From NCBI GenBank assembly GCA_017848965.1, contig JAFIHA010000009.1, positions 62,001-126,000 of the forward strand: a stretch of DNA of 64,000 nucleotides, written 5' to 3'. The stretch is from Dechloromonas aromatica (nom. nud.) (GTDB lineage Bacteria; Pseudomonadota; Gammaproteobacteria; Burkholderiales; Rhodocyclaceae). The notes under the pieces are model-generated. The model was not told the origin of the DNA, did not search any database, and saw nothing but the letters and a program-made list of their open reading frames with translations. A program made the position numbers and the translations under genes. This document shows positions 7,820 through 16,118 of this stretch, one piece after another (within the stretch, counting starts at the first letter, position 1; every line of letters begins with the position of its first letter).

Positions 7820-8772
7820 GTCACGACATTTCTGGGCGCGCCGGCGACGAAGGCTTCGAGGTTGTCCACCAGCTGATCGGCCAGCATCTGCATCGCCGGC
7901 CGGCTCGACCACGCGACATGCGGCGTCAGCAGGAAATTGGGTTGCGCCAGCAAGGCCGGATCGAGCAGTGGCTGATCGTCCGGCGGCGGTTCGACGCTCA
8001 GCACGTCGAAGCCGGCGCCGGCGATCCAGCCTTCGCGCAGCGCCCGGGCCAGCGCCGCTTCGTCGACGATGCCGCCGCGCGCCGTGTTGATCAGCAGCGC
8101 CGAAGATTTCATCGCCCGCAGTTCGGCCTCGCCGATCAGGTGACGGGTGGCGTCGCTGAGCGGGCAATGCAGGCTGATCGCGTCGGCCGCCGCCAGCACC
8201 TCGTCGAAAGCGGTGTAACCGGGGCGCACGCTGGCGGCATCCTTGCGTTCGGCGCGCAGCACACGCATGCCGAAGGCTGCGCCGAGGCGGACGACACCGT
8301 TGCCAAGGCTGCCGGCGCCGATGACGCCGAGCGTCGCGCCGTGCAGATCGCGGATCGGGTGGTCGAACAGGCAGAACTGTTCGGCGGCCTGCCAGGCGCC
8401 GGCCTGGATCGTCGCGCGCCAGGCGAAGAGGTTGCGCGACAGGGCCAGCAGCAGCGCGAAGACATGCTCGGGCACGGTATGTTGGGCGTAGCCGCGGATG
8501 TTGCTGACGACGATGCCGCGCCGCCGACAGGCGTCGAGGTCGACGATGTTGGTGCCGGTGGCGGCAACCGCGATCATCCGCAACTCAGGCAGCGCGTCGA
8601 TCACCGCTGCCGACAGCGGCACCTTGTTGGTGATGGCGATGCTGGCGCCGCGCAGGCGCTCGACCACCTGCTGCGGTGAAGTCTGCGGGTAGTCGATCCA
8701 GTCGTGGGCGAAGGCCGGCCGCCGGAAGTCGGCGACCACCGACGCCCGATCGAGATGGACGATGCGCAACAT
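7816..8772 (-). CDS. D-2-hydroxyacid dehydrogenase (glycerate/hydroxypyruvate reductase-like)
   Basis: NAD(P)-dependent D-2-hydroxyacid dehydrogenase of 318 residues. Features: Rossmann motif GVIGAGSLGNG near 148-158, catalytic Arg in NTARGGIVDE near 228, Glu in SVEPP near 257 and His in TPHVAWSS near 282. The region AVAATGTNIVDLDACRRRGI is typical of the HprA/glycerate dehydrogenase subgroup, so glyoxylate/hydroxypyruvate reduction or the reverse is the best guess. It overlaps its neighbours on both sides (TGATG upstream, ATGA downstream), so it is translationally coupled inside the lut operon. Confidence 0.87.
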   Translation of the reverse strand: MLRIVHLDRASVVADFRRPAFAHDWIDYPQTSPQQVVERLRGASIAITNKVPLSAAVIDALPELRMIAVAATGTNIVDLDACRRRGIVVSNIRGYAQHTVPEHVFALLLALSRNLFAWRATIQAGAWQAAEQFCLFDHPIRDLHGATLGVIGAGSLGNGVVRLGAAFGMRVLRAERKDAASVRPGYTAFDEVLAAADAISLHCPLSDATRHLIGEAELRAMKSSALLINTARGGIVDEAALARALREGWIAGAGFDVLSVEPPPDDQPLLDPALLAQPNFLLTPHVAWSSRPAMQMLADQLVDNLEAFVAGAPRNVVT

Positions 8773-9467
8773 CAGGCCGCCGTCACGAAGGGCGTGCCGT
8801 GCGCCGCCGCCAGCTCGCCGACCTTGGCACCAAGCGCAGCCTCACCGCTGTAGATCAGGCAATCGACGCCGGCCGCGCACAGCCCCTCGATCGCCGGCCC
8901 GTCGCCGTGCACCAGGTTGAGCACCCCGCCTGGCCAGTCGCAGCGCGTTGCCAGTTCGCACAGCGCGAAGGCGGCCGCCGGCGCCTGCGGACTCGGCTTG
9001 ACGACCAGCGTCGCCCCCGCCAGCAAGGCGGGCGCTGCTGCCGCTGCCAGGCCGGCCAGCGGCTGGCCGGCAGCGACGACCAGCGCGGCGACACCGGTTT
9101 CGCCAACACTCGCCTCACGCAACGCGACAAGCGCCGCTGCCACCTCGGCGTCCGCCTGTGCTTCCGGGCAGGCGCTCTCCTGCACCAGCAACTTGGCGAA
9201 GTGGCCGGCGTACTTCTCCAGGCCGTCGGCGAGGCGGGCCAGGCATTCCTGGCGACCGGCCAGACCGAGCCCGGCCCAGGCGGCCTGCGCGTCGCGCGCC
9301 GCCGCCACCGCCTCGGCCGCTTCCTCGGCGCCGCACATCGGCACCCGGTGACGGGCCTGCCCGGTCGCCGGATTGACCACGTCGAAGAAACTGTCGCCCA
9401 CCGTCAGGTAAGGGCGGCCGTTGATCCAGAGGGGAATGGCCATCGGGCCTTCGGGTGCGAATTCCAT
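8772..9467 (-). CDS. Truncated aldehyde dehydrogenase-family protein lacking the catalytic domain
   Basis: 231-residue protein that aligns by eye only with the NAD-binding half of aldehyde dehydrogenases (normally about 480-500 residues). It starts like an ALDH (LWINGRPY, then DVVNPATGQ) and continues to LLAGATLVVKPSPQAP and NLVHGDGPAIEGL. The stretch holding the usual PWNFP motif is shortened, and the protein ends before the domain with the catalytic Cys and Glu. It is not an obvious pseudogene: the frame is clean, the start sits 2 nt after the lutB stop and its stop overlaps the next start (TGATG). A non-catalytic or regulatory role is possible. Confidence 0.78.
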   Translation of the reverse strand: MEFAPEGPMAIPLWINGRPYLTVGDSFFDVVNPATGQARHRVPMCGAEEAAEAVAAARDAQAAWAGLGLAGRQECLARLADGLEKYAGHFAKLLVQESACPEAQADAEVAAALVALREASVGETGVAALVVAAGQPLAGLAAAAAPALLAGATLVVKPSPQAPAAAFALCELATRCDWPGGVLNLVHGDGPAIEGLCAAGVDCLIYSGEAALGAKVGELAAAHGTPFVTAA

Positions 9468-9469
9468 CG

Positions 9470-10918
9470 TCAGTCTCGCTTTCTTGCTGCGTATTGTTCG
9501 AAAAAGGTCTTGCCGCCGGCCGCCACCGGCAGATCGCGCGCTGCCGTCCAGCCCGGCGCAAAACCGAAGATGCGGATGCGCCCCGCGCCGTCGGCCAGCC
9601 AGTTCAGGTAGCGCGCGGCGATCCGGGTCAGCGCCCGGTACAGCTTCGGCCGGCCGGCGACCCAGGCCCAGGCGCGCAGCCCGAGGCGCTCGCCCCAGGG
9701 GCGCAGGCCGCGCCGCCACTGTTCCTGGCGCAGGCCGTGCATCAGCTCGGGCAGCGGAATGCGCACCGGGCAGACGCTCGAACACTGGCGACAGCCGGTC
9801 GACGCGTGCGGCAGGTCGAGCGCGTTCTCGATGCCGGTGTAGAGCGGCGTCAGCACCGAACCCATCGGCCCGGGATAGACCCAGCCGTAGGCGTGGCCGC
9901 CGAGCGAGAAATACACCGGGCAGTGGTTCATGCAGGCGCCGCAGCGGATGCAGCGCAGGATGTCCTGGTAGTGCGATCCGACGACATCGGCGCGGCCGTT
10001 GTCGACCAGGATGAAGACGGTCTTGGTCGGCCCTTCGCTTTCATCGTCAGCGCGCGTGCCGGTCAGCAGCGAGACGTAGTTGGAGATCGTCTGGCCGGTC
10101 GCCGAGCGCGGCAGCAGGCGCATCAAGGTCGCGAAATCCTGCAAGGTCGGCACCACCTTCTCGATGCCGGTGATCACCACATGGACGCGCGGCAGCGTCG
10201 TCACCATGCGGCCGTTGCCTTCGTTGGTAACCAAGGCCGCGGTACCGGTCTCGGCGATCAGGAAATTGGCGCCGGAAATGCCCATGTCGGCCGACAGGAA
10301 GTGCTGGCGCAGGACACCGCGCGCCTCGCGGGCGAGCGCCGGAATGTCGGCGGAAGTCCGCGCTTCGAGCGGCCGGCCGTGCTTTTCGGCGAACAGCGTC
10401 TCGACTTCCTGCAAGGTCTTGTGCACCGCCGGCGCGATGATGTGCGACGGCGCCTCGCCGGCCAGTTGGATGATGTATTCGCCGAGGTCGGTCTCGACCG
10501 GCTCGATGCCGGCAGCGGCCAGGGCGTCGTTGAGATGCGCCTCTTCGGAGAGCATCGACTTCGACTTGGTGACTTTCTGCACGCCGTGACGGCGGGCAAC
10601 GTCGATCACCAGCTCGCAGATTTCGCTGCCGTCGCGCGCCCACAGTACCTCGGCGCCGCGCGCGCAGGCGTTTTCCTCGAAGATTTCCAGCCAGACGTCG
10701 AGATCGTTCAGCGCCCGGTCGCGGATGCCGGCGCAGGCCTCGCGCAAGGCTTCGAATTCGAGGCCGTCGTCGGGCAGCGCCGCCATCGCCTTGGCGCGCT
10801 TGCCGGAAAACAGCGGCTTGGCCTTTTGCAAGGCTTGCTGCAGCACCGGGTTGCGTACCTTGTCGGCGGCGCGGGCGGTGAAATGCATCGCCTGCGAGTG
10901 ACGGGCGTTGCCGTTCAT
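9470..10918 (-). CDS. lutB: LutB-like iron-sulfur protein of 2-hydroxyacid (lactate) oxidation
   Basis: Cytoplasmic iron-sulfur oxidoreductase subunit of 482 residues. An N-terminal LUD domain (about 60-290, with NFLIAETGTAALVTNEGN) is followed by two ferredoxin-type cysteine clusters (CIRCGACMNHCPVY near 320 and CRQCSSVCPVRIP near 372) and a C-terminal LutB domain. This is the LutB/YkgF layout. I chose ATG 10918, which overlaps the lutA stop (ATGA); longer upstream frames are out-of-phase read-through. With LutA and LutC it should oxidise L-lactate or a related 2-hydroxyacid to the 2-oxoacid, passing electrons to the respiratory chain. Confidence 0.92.
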   Translation of the reverse strand: MNGNARHSQAMHFTARAADKVRNPVLQQALQKAKPLFSGKRAKAMAALPDDGLEFEALREACAGIRDRALNDLDVWLEIFEENACARGAEVLWARDGSEICELVIDVARRHGVQKVTKSKSMLSEEAHLNDALAAAGIEPVETDLGEYIIQLAGEAPSHIIAPAVHKTLQEVETLFAEKHGRPLEARTSADIPALAREARGVLRQHFLSADMGISGANFLIAETGTAALVTNEGNGRMVTTLPRVHVVITGIEKVVPTLQDFATLMRLLPRSATGQTISNYVSLLTGTRADDESEGPTKTVFILVDNGRADVVGSHYQDILRCIRCGACMNHCPVYFSLGGHAYGWVYPGPMGSVLTPLYTGIENALDLPHASTGCRQCSSVCPVRIPLPELMHGLRQEQWRRGLRPWGERLGLRAWAWVAGRPKLYRALTRIAARYLNWLADGAGRIRIFGFAPGWTAARDLPVAAGGKTFFEQYAARKRD

Positions 10919-11646
10919 GGCTGCGCTTCCCCGGCCAGCACTTCGGCGAAGTGCAGCACGCGCGTCGTCTCGTCGCCGCGCCGACGCAAGCGCCCCTCGA
11001 TGTTGAGCAGGCAGCCGAGATCGCCGCCGACCACCGCATCGGCGCCGGCAGCGGCAATCGACTCGCACTTGCGGTCCACGATGCGCGCCGAAACGTCGGC
11101 GTAATTCTCGGCGAAGGCACCACCGAAACCGCAGCATTCCTCGCAGTCGGCCATTTCCTTCAGGCTCAGCCCGCGCACGCGGCCAAGCAGGGCGCGCGGC
11201 TGCGCCTTGATGCCGAGTCCGCGCAACCCCTTGCAGGAATCGTGGTAGGTGACGCTGCCGGCGAACTCACCCGGCGGCTGGCAGGCATCGCCGAGGCTGG
11301 CCAGAAATACGCTCAGTTCCTGCGTGCGTTCCGCCAGGCGGCGGGCGCGTTCGCCCCACTGCGCATCGTCGGCGAACAGCTTGGGATACACCGACTTGAT
11401 CTGTTCGGCGCAGGAACCCGAGGGCACGACAACGACATTGTAACTTTCGAGCTCGGCAATCGCCTTGCGTGCCAGTTCCACCGCCAGCGGCCGGTTGCCG
11501 GCACTCCAGGCGGGTTGGCCACAGCAGGTCTGTGCCGGCGGCACGACGACATCGTTGCCGGTCGCTTCGAGCAGGCGCAGGGCGGCAAAGCCCACCGCCG
11601 GACGCATCAGGTCCACCAGGCAGGTAACGTATAAGGCGATCCGCAT
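10915..11646 (-). CDS. lutA: LutA-like cysteine-rich CCG-domain subunit
   Basis: Cysteine-rich subunit of 243 residues with two CCG domains (PAQTCCGQPAW near 43-53 and CEECCGFGG near 172-180), each able to bind an unusual Fe-S cluster, as in LutA/YkgE and the glycolate oxidase subunit GlcF. ATG 11646 gives the standard MRIALYVTCLVD N-terminus; a GTG at 11667 is possible but has no ribosome-binding site. It is the first gene of a six-gene leftward operon with 1-4 nt overlaps or gaps. A 70-bp gap separates it from the divergent IclR regulator that probably controls it. Confidence 0.92.
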   Translation of the reverse strand: MRIALYVTCLVDLMRPAVGFAALRLLEATGNDVVVPPAQTCCGQPAWSAGNRPLAVELARKAIAELESYNVVVVPSGSCAEQIKSVYPKLFADDAQWGERARRLAERTQELSVFLASLGDACQPPGEFAGSVTYHDSCKGLRGLGIKAQPRALLGRVRGLSLKEMADCEECCGFGGAFAENYADVSARIVDRKCESIAAAGADAVVGGDLGCLLNIEGRLRRRGDETTRVLHFAEVLAGEAQP

Positions 11647-11716
11647 GTTAATATTGCGCCGCACCACAAGGCAAAGTGGCCAATGCTACTCAAACCCCGC
11701 GAATAAAGGAATCCAG

Positions 11717-12505
11717 TTGTCAGAAGTTGCCGACGGCGCCACCCGGACGCCTGGTTCGATCCAGGTCATCGAGCGCATGATGTCCCTGCTCGACGCGCTC
11801 GCCGAAGCCCCGGACGCCGCCAGTCTGAAACACCTGGCCGCCGTTACCGAACTGCACCCATCGACGGCGCATCGCATCCTCGCCGCGATGTGCAACGCCC
11901 GCTTCGTCGAACGCCAGGATGCCGGCAACTACCGCCTCGGCATCCGGCTGCTCGAACTTGGCAACATCGTCAAGTCGCGCATCAACCTGCGCGAGGTCGC
12001 CCTGCCTTTCATGCAGACCCTGCATGAAAAAATCGGCGAAGCGATCAACCTCGGCGCCCGCCACGACGACGAGATCGTCTACCTCGAACGCACCTCGTCC
12101 GGCCGCTCCCTGGTCCGCGTCGTCTATCTGGTCGGTGGTCGCGCGCCTCTGCACCTGACTTCGCTCGGCAAGCTCTTCCTGGCCGCCGAAAGCGCCCAGA
12201 AAGTTCGTGACTACGCCCGCCGTACCGGCCTCCCCGGCAAGACGCCGCACTCGCTGACCACGCTGACCGCACTCGAGAAGGAACTCGACAAGGTACGCCG
12301 GCACGGCATTGCCTACGACGACGAGGAAGCCGAACTCGGTCTCAAATGCGTCGCAGCGCCGATTCACGACGACGAAGGCAATGTCGTCGCCGCCCTCTCG
12401 GTATCGGCCCCGGCCGACCGCCACGACCCGGAATGGGGCCGGCAGGTCAAGGAGACGGCCGAGGAGGTCTCGCGCGCTCTCGGCTACATCAAGCCGCGCC
12501 AATGA
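11717..12505 (+). CDS. IclR-family transcriptional regulator of the lut operon
   Basis: IclR-type regulator of 262 residues with an N-terminal winged helix-turn-helix (VIERMMSLLDALAEAPDAAS, then HLAAVTELHPSTAHRIL near 40-57) and a C-terminal effector domain (RVVYLVGGRAPLHLTSLGKLFLA near 130-155). No ATG fits: I chose TTG 11717 because AAAGGA lies 6 nt upstream and the length becomes normal for the family. Divergent from lutA across 70 bp, so it is the obvious local regulator; the effector is likely the 2-hydroxyacid or its product, which is inference. Confidence 0.85.
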   Translation: MSEVADGATRTPGSIQVIERMMSLLDALAEAPDAASLKHLAAVTELHPSTAHRILAAMCNARFVERQDAGNYRLGIRLLELGNIVKSRINLREVALPFMQTLHEKIGEAINLGARHDDEIVYLERTSSGRSLVRVVYLVGGRAPLHLTSLGKLFLAAESAQKVRDYARRTGLPGKTPHSLTTLTALEKELDKVRRHGIAYDDEEAELGLKCVAAPIHDDEGNVVAALSVSAPADRHDPEWGRQVKETAEEVSRALGYIKPRQ

Positions 12506-12506
12506 A

Positions 12507-12529
12507 AAAGGCGGCCAGCGGCCGCCTTT
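12507..12529. terminator. Bidirectional intrinsic terminator between iclR and the PBP gene
   Basis: Stem AAAGGCGGCC / GGCCGCCTTT with an AGC loop, A-rich on the left flank and T-rich on the right, placed between two convergent genes. It starts 2 bp after the regulator stop and could terminate both transcripts. Confidence 0.8.
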
Positions 12530-12553
12530 CTGCTTATCCCGGAGAATAAAAGC

Positions 12554-13492
12554 TCAGGCGCTTTCCATCCAGCGCTTGATCCGGTTGGCGTCGCCAACCC
12601 GGGTCGCCTTGCCCTGCGAATCGAGCAGCACGATGACCACCGGCTTGCCGGCAACCCAGGCCTGCATCACCAGACAGCGCCCGGCTTCCGAAATGTAACC
12701 GGTCTTCGACAGACCGATCTGCCAGTTGTCGCTGCGCACCAGCGAATTGGTGTTACCGAACTGCTGGATGCGACCGTTCAGTTCAACCTTGGCCTCGGCC
12801 GTCGTCGAGAACATGCGAATCTGCGGGTAACGAACCGCGGCGGCGACCATGCGCGCCAGATCGTGGGCGGTGGAAACGTTGTTGCTGGAGAGGCCGGTCG
12901 GCTCCTCGAAACGGGTGTCGAACATGCCGAGCGCGCGCGACTTGCGGTTCATCGCGTCGACGAAGGCGCGCATGCCGCCAGGATAGTGGCGCCCGAGGGC
13001 GTGCGCCGCCCGATTCTCGGAAGACATCAGCGCCAGCAGCATCGCCGTCTCACGGGTCATCGTCGTCCCCACCGGCAGACGCGAGCGCGTCCCCTTCAGG
13101 TCGTCGATGTCCTCGGCACCGATGCTGATCACCTCATGCATGTCGAGCCCGGCATCGAGCACGACCATCGCCGTCATCAGCTTGGATATCGAGGCGATCG
13201 GCAGCACGGCGTCTGGCTGTTTCTCGATCACCACGCGATTGCTGCTCTGGTCGATGACCAGCGCCGCCGACGAACGGATCGCCAGTTGCGCCGGATCTTC
13301 GTTGAGGGCGACACGCTTCACCGGTTTGGTGCTGCGCGCCGCCACCAACTTCTTCTGTGCCTTATGCGTTTTCTTCGCCGATTTATGCGACACCGGCTTC
13401 TTGGTTGTCGCTTCCCGTTTTGCTGCCTCGACCGGCGACACGCCGACGATCAGCGACAAGGACGCGAGCAGGACAAGTAATTTTCGACGCAT
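12554..13492 (-). CDS. pbpG: D-alanyl-D-alanine endopeptidase, PBP7 type
   Basis: Low-molecular-weight penicillin-binding protein of the S11 peptidase family, 312 residues, acting in the periplasm on peptidoglycan cross-links. It has a signal peptide (residues 1-23, ending VEA-AK), a Lys/Thr-rich linker and the three active-site motifs: SISK near 99-102, SEN near 156-158 and KTG near 264. Length and the ALVIDQSSNRVVIEKQPD-like segment match PbpG rather than DacA. GGGAG lies 7 nt before ATG 13492. Monocistronic by position. Confidence 0.87.
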   Translation of the reverse strand: MRRKLLVLLASLSLIVGVSPVEAAKREATTKKPVSHKSAKKTHKAQKKLVAARSTKPVKRVALNEDPAQLAIRSSAALVIDQSSNRVVIEKQPDAVLPIASISKLMTAMVVLDAGLDMHEVISIGAEDIDDLKGTRSRLPVGTTMTRETAMLLALMSSENRAAHALGRHYPGGMRAFVDAMNRKSRALGMFDTRFEEPTGLSSNNVSTAHDLARMVAAAVRYPQIRMFSTTAEAKVELNGRIQQFGNTNSLVRSDNWQIGLSKTGYISEAGRCLVMQAWVAGKPVVIVLLDSQGKATRVGDANRIKRWMESA

Positions 13493-13594
13493 GGAGGCAC
13501 TCCCGAAGCAAGCGCCGATTCTATCCGAGTTTATGATTCAAATCCAAAATTACAATCAAAGCAGCAAGATAGAACCGGATATTCAGGCACTTAC

Positions 13595-15874
13595 TCAGGA
13601 AGCGTCGACAACGGTGAGCGCCGTCATGTTGACGATGCGGCGCACCGTCGCCGTCGGCGTCAGGATATTGACCGGCTTCGCCGCGCCGAGCAGGATCGGC
13701 CCGACCGTCAGGTTGTCGCCAGCCGCCACCTTGAGCAGATTGAACGAGATGTTCGCCGCATCCAGGGTCGGCATGACCAACAGGTTGGCCTGCCCCTTGA
13801 GCCGCGAATTCGGGAAGGCGGTCTGGCGGATCTTCTCGTCGAGCGCCGCGTCGCCGTGCATTTCGCCTTCGACCTCGAGCTCCGGGGCGCGCCGGTTGAG
13901 TTCGGCCAGCACCTCGCGCATCTTGATCGCCGTCGGCGTGTTCTCGGTCCCGAAAGTGGAGTGCGAGAGCAGCGCGACCTTCGGCACGATGCCGAAGTTG
14001 CGGATTTCCTCGGCCGCCATCAGCGTCATGTCGACCAGTTGCTCGGCGCTCGGGTCGTAGTTTACGTAGGTGTCGGCGATAAAAACGGTGCGCCCCGGCA
14101 GCAGCAGCAGGTTCATCGCGTAGTAGCGGTCATGCTCGGCACGGGTGCCGATGACGCTCTGCACGTATTCACGATGCGTCTCATGGCGACCGAAGGTACC
14201 GCAGATCAGGCCGTCGGCGTAGCCGAGACGGACCATCAGCGCACCGTACAGCGTGTTGCGGCGGCGCACCTCGCGGCGCGCGTAATCGGGCGACACGCCC
14301 TTGCGCTCCATGATCCGGTGGTAGGTGGTCCAGAATTCCTCGTAATGTTCGTCGAAGAAGGCGCTGTTGTCGGAGTGGATGACCTCGAAGTCCTCGCCTT
14401 CGCGGATGCGCAGGCCGGCCGCCTCGATCCGGCGCTTGATCTCGGCATGACGACCGATCAGGATCGGCCAGGCGATGCCCTCGTCGCGCACCACCTGCAC
14501 AGCGCGCAACACGCGCTCGTCCTCGCCCTCGGCGAAGACGATGCGCTTGGGCGCCAGCCTGGCCTGCGAGAACACCGGCTTCATGATCAGGCCGGAGTGA
14601 TAGACGAATTCGTTCAAGCCCTGCAGATAGGCGTCCCAGTCCTGAATCGGCCGCGTCGCGACGCCCGAATCCATGCCTGCCTGCGCCACTGCCGGCGCAA
14701 TCTTGACGATCAGCCGCGGATCGAAGGGTTTCGGAATCAGGTATTCCGGACCAAAGCCGGAAATCCGCTCGCCATAGGCGGAAGCGACGACTTCCGACTG
14801 CTCGGCGCGGGCCAGCTCGGCGATCGCTTTCACCGCCGCCATTTTCATCTCCTCGGTGATCGTCGTCGCGCCGACATCGAGCGCGCCGCGGAAAATGAAA
14901 GGAAAGCAGAGCACGTTATTGACCTGGTTCGGGTAATCCGAACGGCCAGTGCACATGATCGCGTCGTCGCGCACCGCCTTGACCTGCTCGGGCAGGATTT
15001 CAGGGGTCGGGTTGGCGAGCGCCATGATCAGCGGCTTGGCGGCCATCTTGGCGACCATTTCCGGCTTCAGTACGCCGCCGGCCGAAAGCCCCAGGAAAAC
15101 GTCGGCATCGGCAATCGCCTCGCCGAGCGTGCGCTGCTCGGTCTTCTTGGCGTAGCGCGCCTTGATCTCGTCCATTTCCTCGACCCGGCCTTCATAGACC
15201 AGGCCCTTGATGTCGGTGACCCAGATGTTCTCCACCGGCGCGCCGAGCATGACCAGCAGGTCGAGACAGGCGAGCGCGGCGGCACCAGCACCGGAAGTGA
15301 CGATCTTGACCTGGGACAGATCCTTGCCGATCAGGTGCAGACCGTTGAGGATGGCGGCGCCGACGACGATCGCCGTGCCGTGCTGGTCATCGTGGAAGAC
15401 CGGGATCTTCATCCGCTCGCGCAGCTTCTTCTCGATGTAGAAGCACTCGGGCGCCTTGATGTCTTCGAGGTTGATGCCGCCGAAGGTCGGCTCCAGCGAG
15501 GCGATCGTCTCGATCAGCTTGTCCGGGTCGCGCTCGTCGATCTCGAGATCGAAGACGTCGATGTTGGCGAACTTCTTGAACAACACGCCCTTGCCTTCCA
15601 TCACCGGCTTGGCGGCAAGCGGGCCGATCGGCCCGAGGCCGAGGACGGCGGTGCCGTTGGTGATGACGCCGACCAGGTTGGCGCGGGCGGTCAGCGTGCT
15701 GGCCTCGGCCGGATCGGCGACGATTTCCTCGCAGGCGAAGGCGACGCCCGGCGAGTAGGCCATCGACAGATCGTATTGGTTGGTCAGTTGCTTGATCGGC
15801 GTAACCGCGATCTTGCCGGGTTTCGGACTACGGTGATAGAAGAGTGCCGCTTCACGCAATTGTCTGGGATCCAT
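13595..15874 (-). CDS. maeB: NADP-dependent malic enzyme with phosphotransacetylase-like C-terminal domain
   Basis: Oxidative decarboxylation of malate to pyruvate with NADP+. The 759-residue protein has the MaeB layout: malic enzyme N-domain and NAD-binding domain (about 1-430, with [23 protein letters not shown] and [15 protein letters not shown]) followed by a phosphate-acetyltransferase-like domain (about 440-759, with [14 protein letters not shown]) thought to be regulatory (acetyl-CoA control in E. coli). GGAGG lies 4 nt before ATG 15874. It is divergent from pckG across 244 bp, so two enzymes of the C4-to-C3 node share an AT-richer regulatory region. Confidence 0.95.
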   Translation of the reverse strand: MDPRQLREAALFYHRSPKPGKIAVTPIKQLTNQYDLSMAYSPGVAFACEEIVADPAEASTLTARANLVGVITNGTAVLGLGPIGPLAAKPVMEGKGVLFKKFANIDVFDLEIDERDPDKLIETIASLEPTFGGINLEDIKAPECFYIEKKLRERMKIPVFHDDQHGTAIVVGAAILNGLHLIGKDLSQVKIVTSGAGAAALACLDLLVMLGAPVENIWVTDIKGLVYEGRVEEMDEIKARYAKKTEQRTLGEAIADADVFLGLSAGGVLKPEMVAKMAAKPLIMALANPTPEILPEQVKAVRDDAIMCTGRSDYPNQVNNVLCFPFIFRGALDVGATTITEEMKMAAVKAIAELARAEQSEVVASAYGERISGFGPEYLIPKPFDPRLIVKIAPAVAQAGMDSGVATRPIQDWDAYLQGLNEFVYHSGLIMKPVFSQARLAPKRIVFAEGEDERVLRAVQVVRDEGIAWPILIGRHAEIKRRIEAAGLRIREGEDFEVIHSDNSAFFDEHYEEFWTTYHRIMERKGVSPDYARREVRRRNTLYGALMVRLGYADGLICGTFGRHETHREYVQSVIGTRAEHDRYYAMNLLLLPGRTVFIADTYVNYDPSAEQLVDMTLMAAEEIRNFGIVPKVALLSHSTFGTENTPTAIKMREVLAELNRRAPELEVEGEMHGDAALDEKIRQTAFPNSRLKGQANLLVMPTLDAANISFNLLKVAAGDNLTVGPILLGAAKPVNILTPTATVRRIVNMTALTVVDAS

Positions 15875-16118
15875 GTCGCCTCCGTTTTATATTATGAAAA
15901 TGGTTTTTGAGATGCGGAAAACTATAACACACAACATTTGACAACGATATTTCGGACATCACTTAACAAGCAAAGTCAAGTAGATATTTCCCCCTGCCTG
16001 AGGCATAATTACGGGCTTCCCAGCCGACGGCCCCTCGCCGCGCAGATGTCTTGGTGGCAGCACCCGGCGACTGGCGTGAAAATCAGTTATTTCAGTAACT
16101 TATTAGAGAGACACCGCC
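15875..16118. promoter_or_regulatory. Shared maeB/pckG intergenic region
   Basis: A 244-bp gap that is clearly AT-richer than its surroundings in its left half (15880-15990). It contains TTGACA at 15938-15943 and CATAAT at 16004-16009 on the plus strand, but no pair with canonical spacing. I see no gene. It must hold the divergent promoters of maeB and pckG; exact elements are not resolvable by eye. Confidence 0.4.

Noticed and set aside
13856..15910. 684-codon plus-strand open frame antisense to maeB
   Set aside because: High-GC shadow of a strongly conserved malic enzyme; sequence is low-complexity His/Arg/Asp-rich with no recognisable domain. Similar long shadows opposite pckG, leuS, uvrD, pilS and the kinases were dismissed for the same reason.
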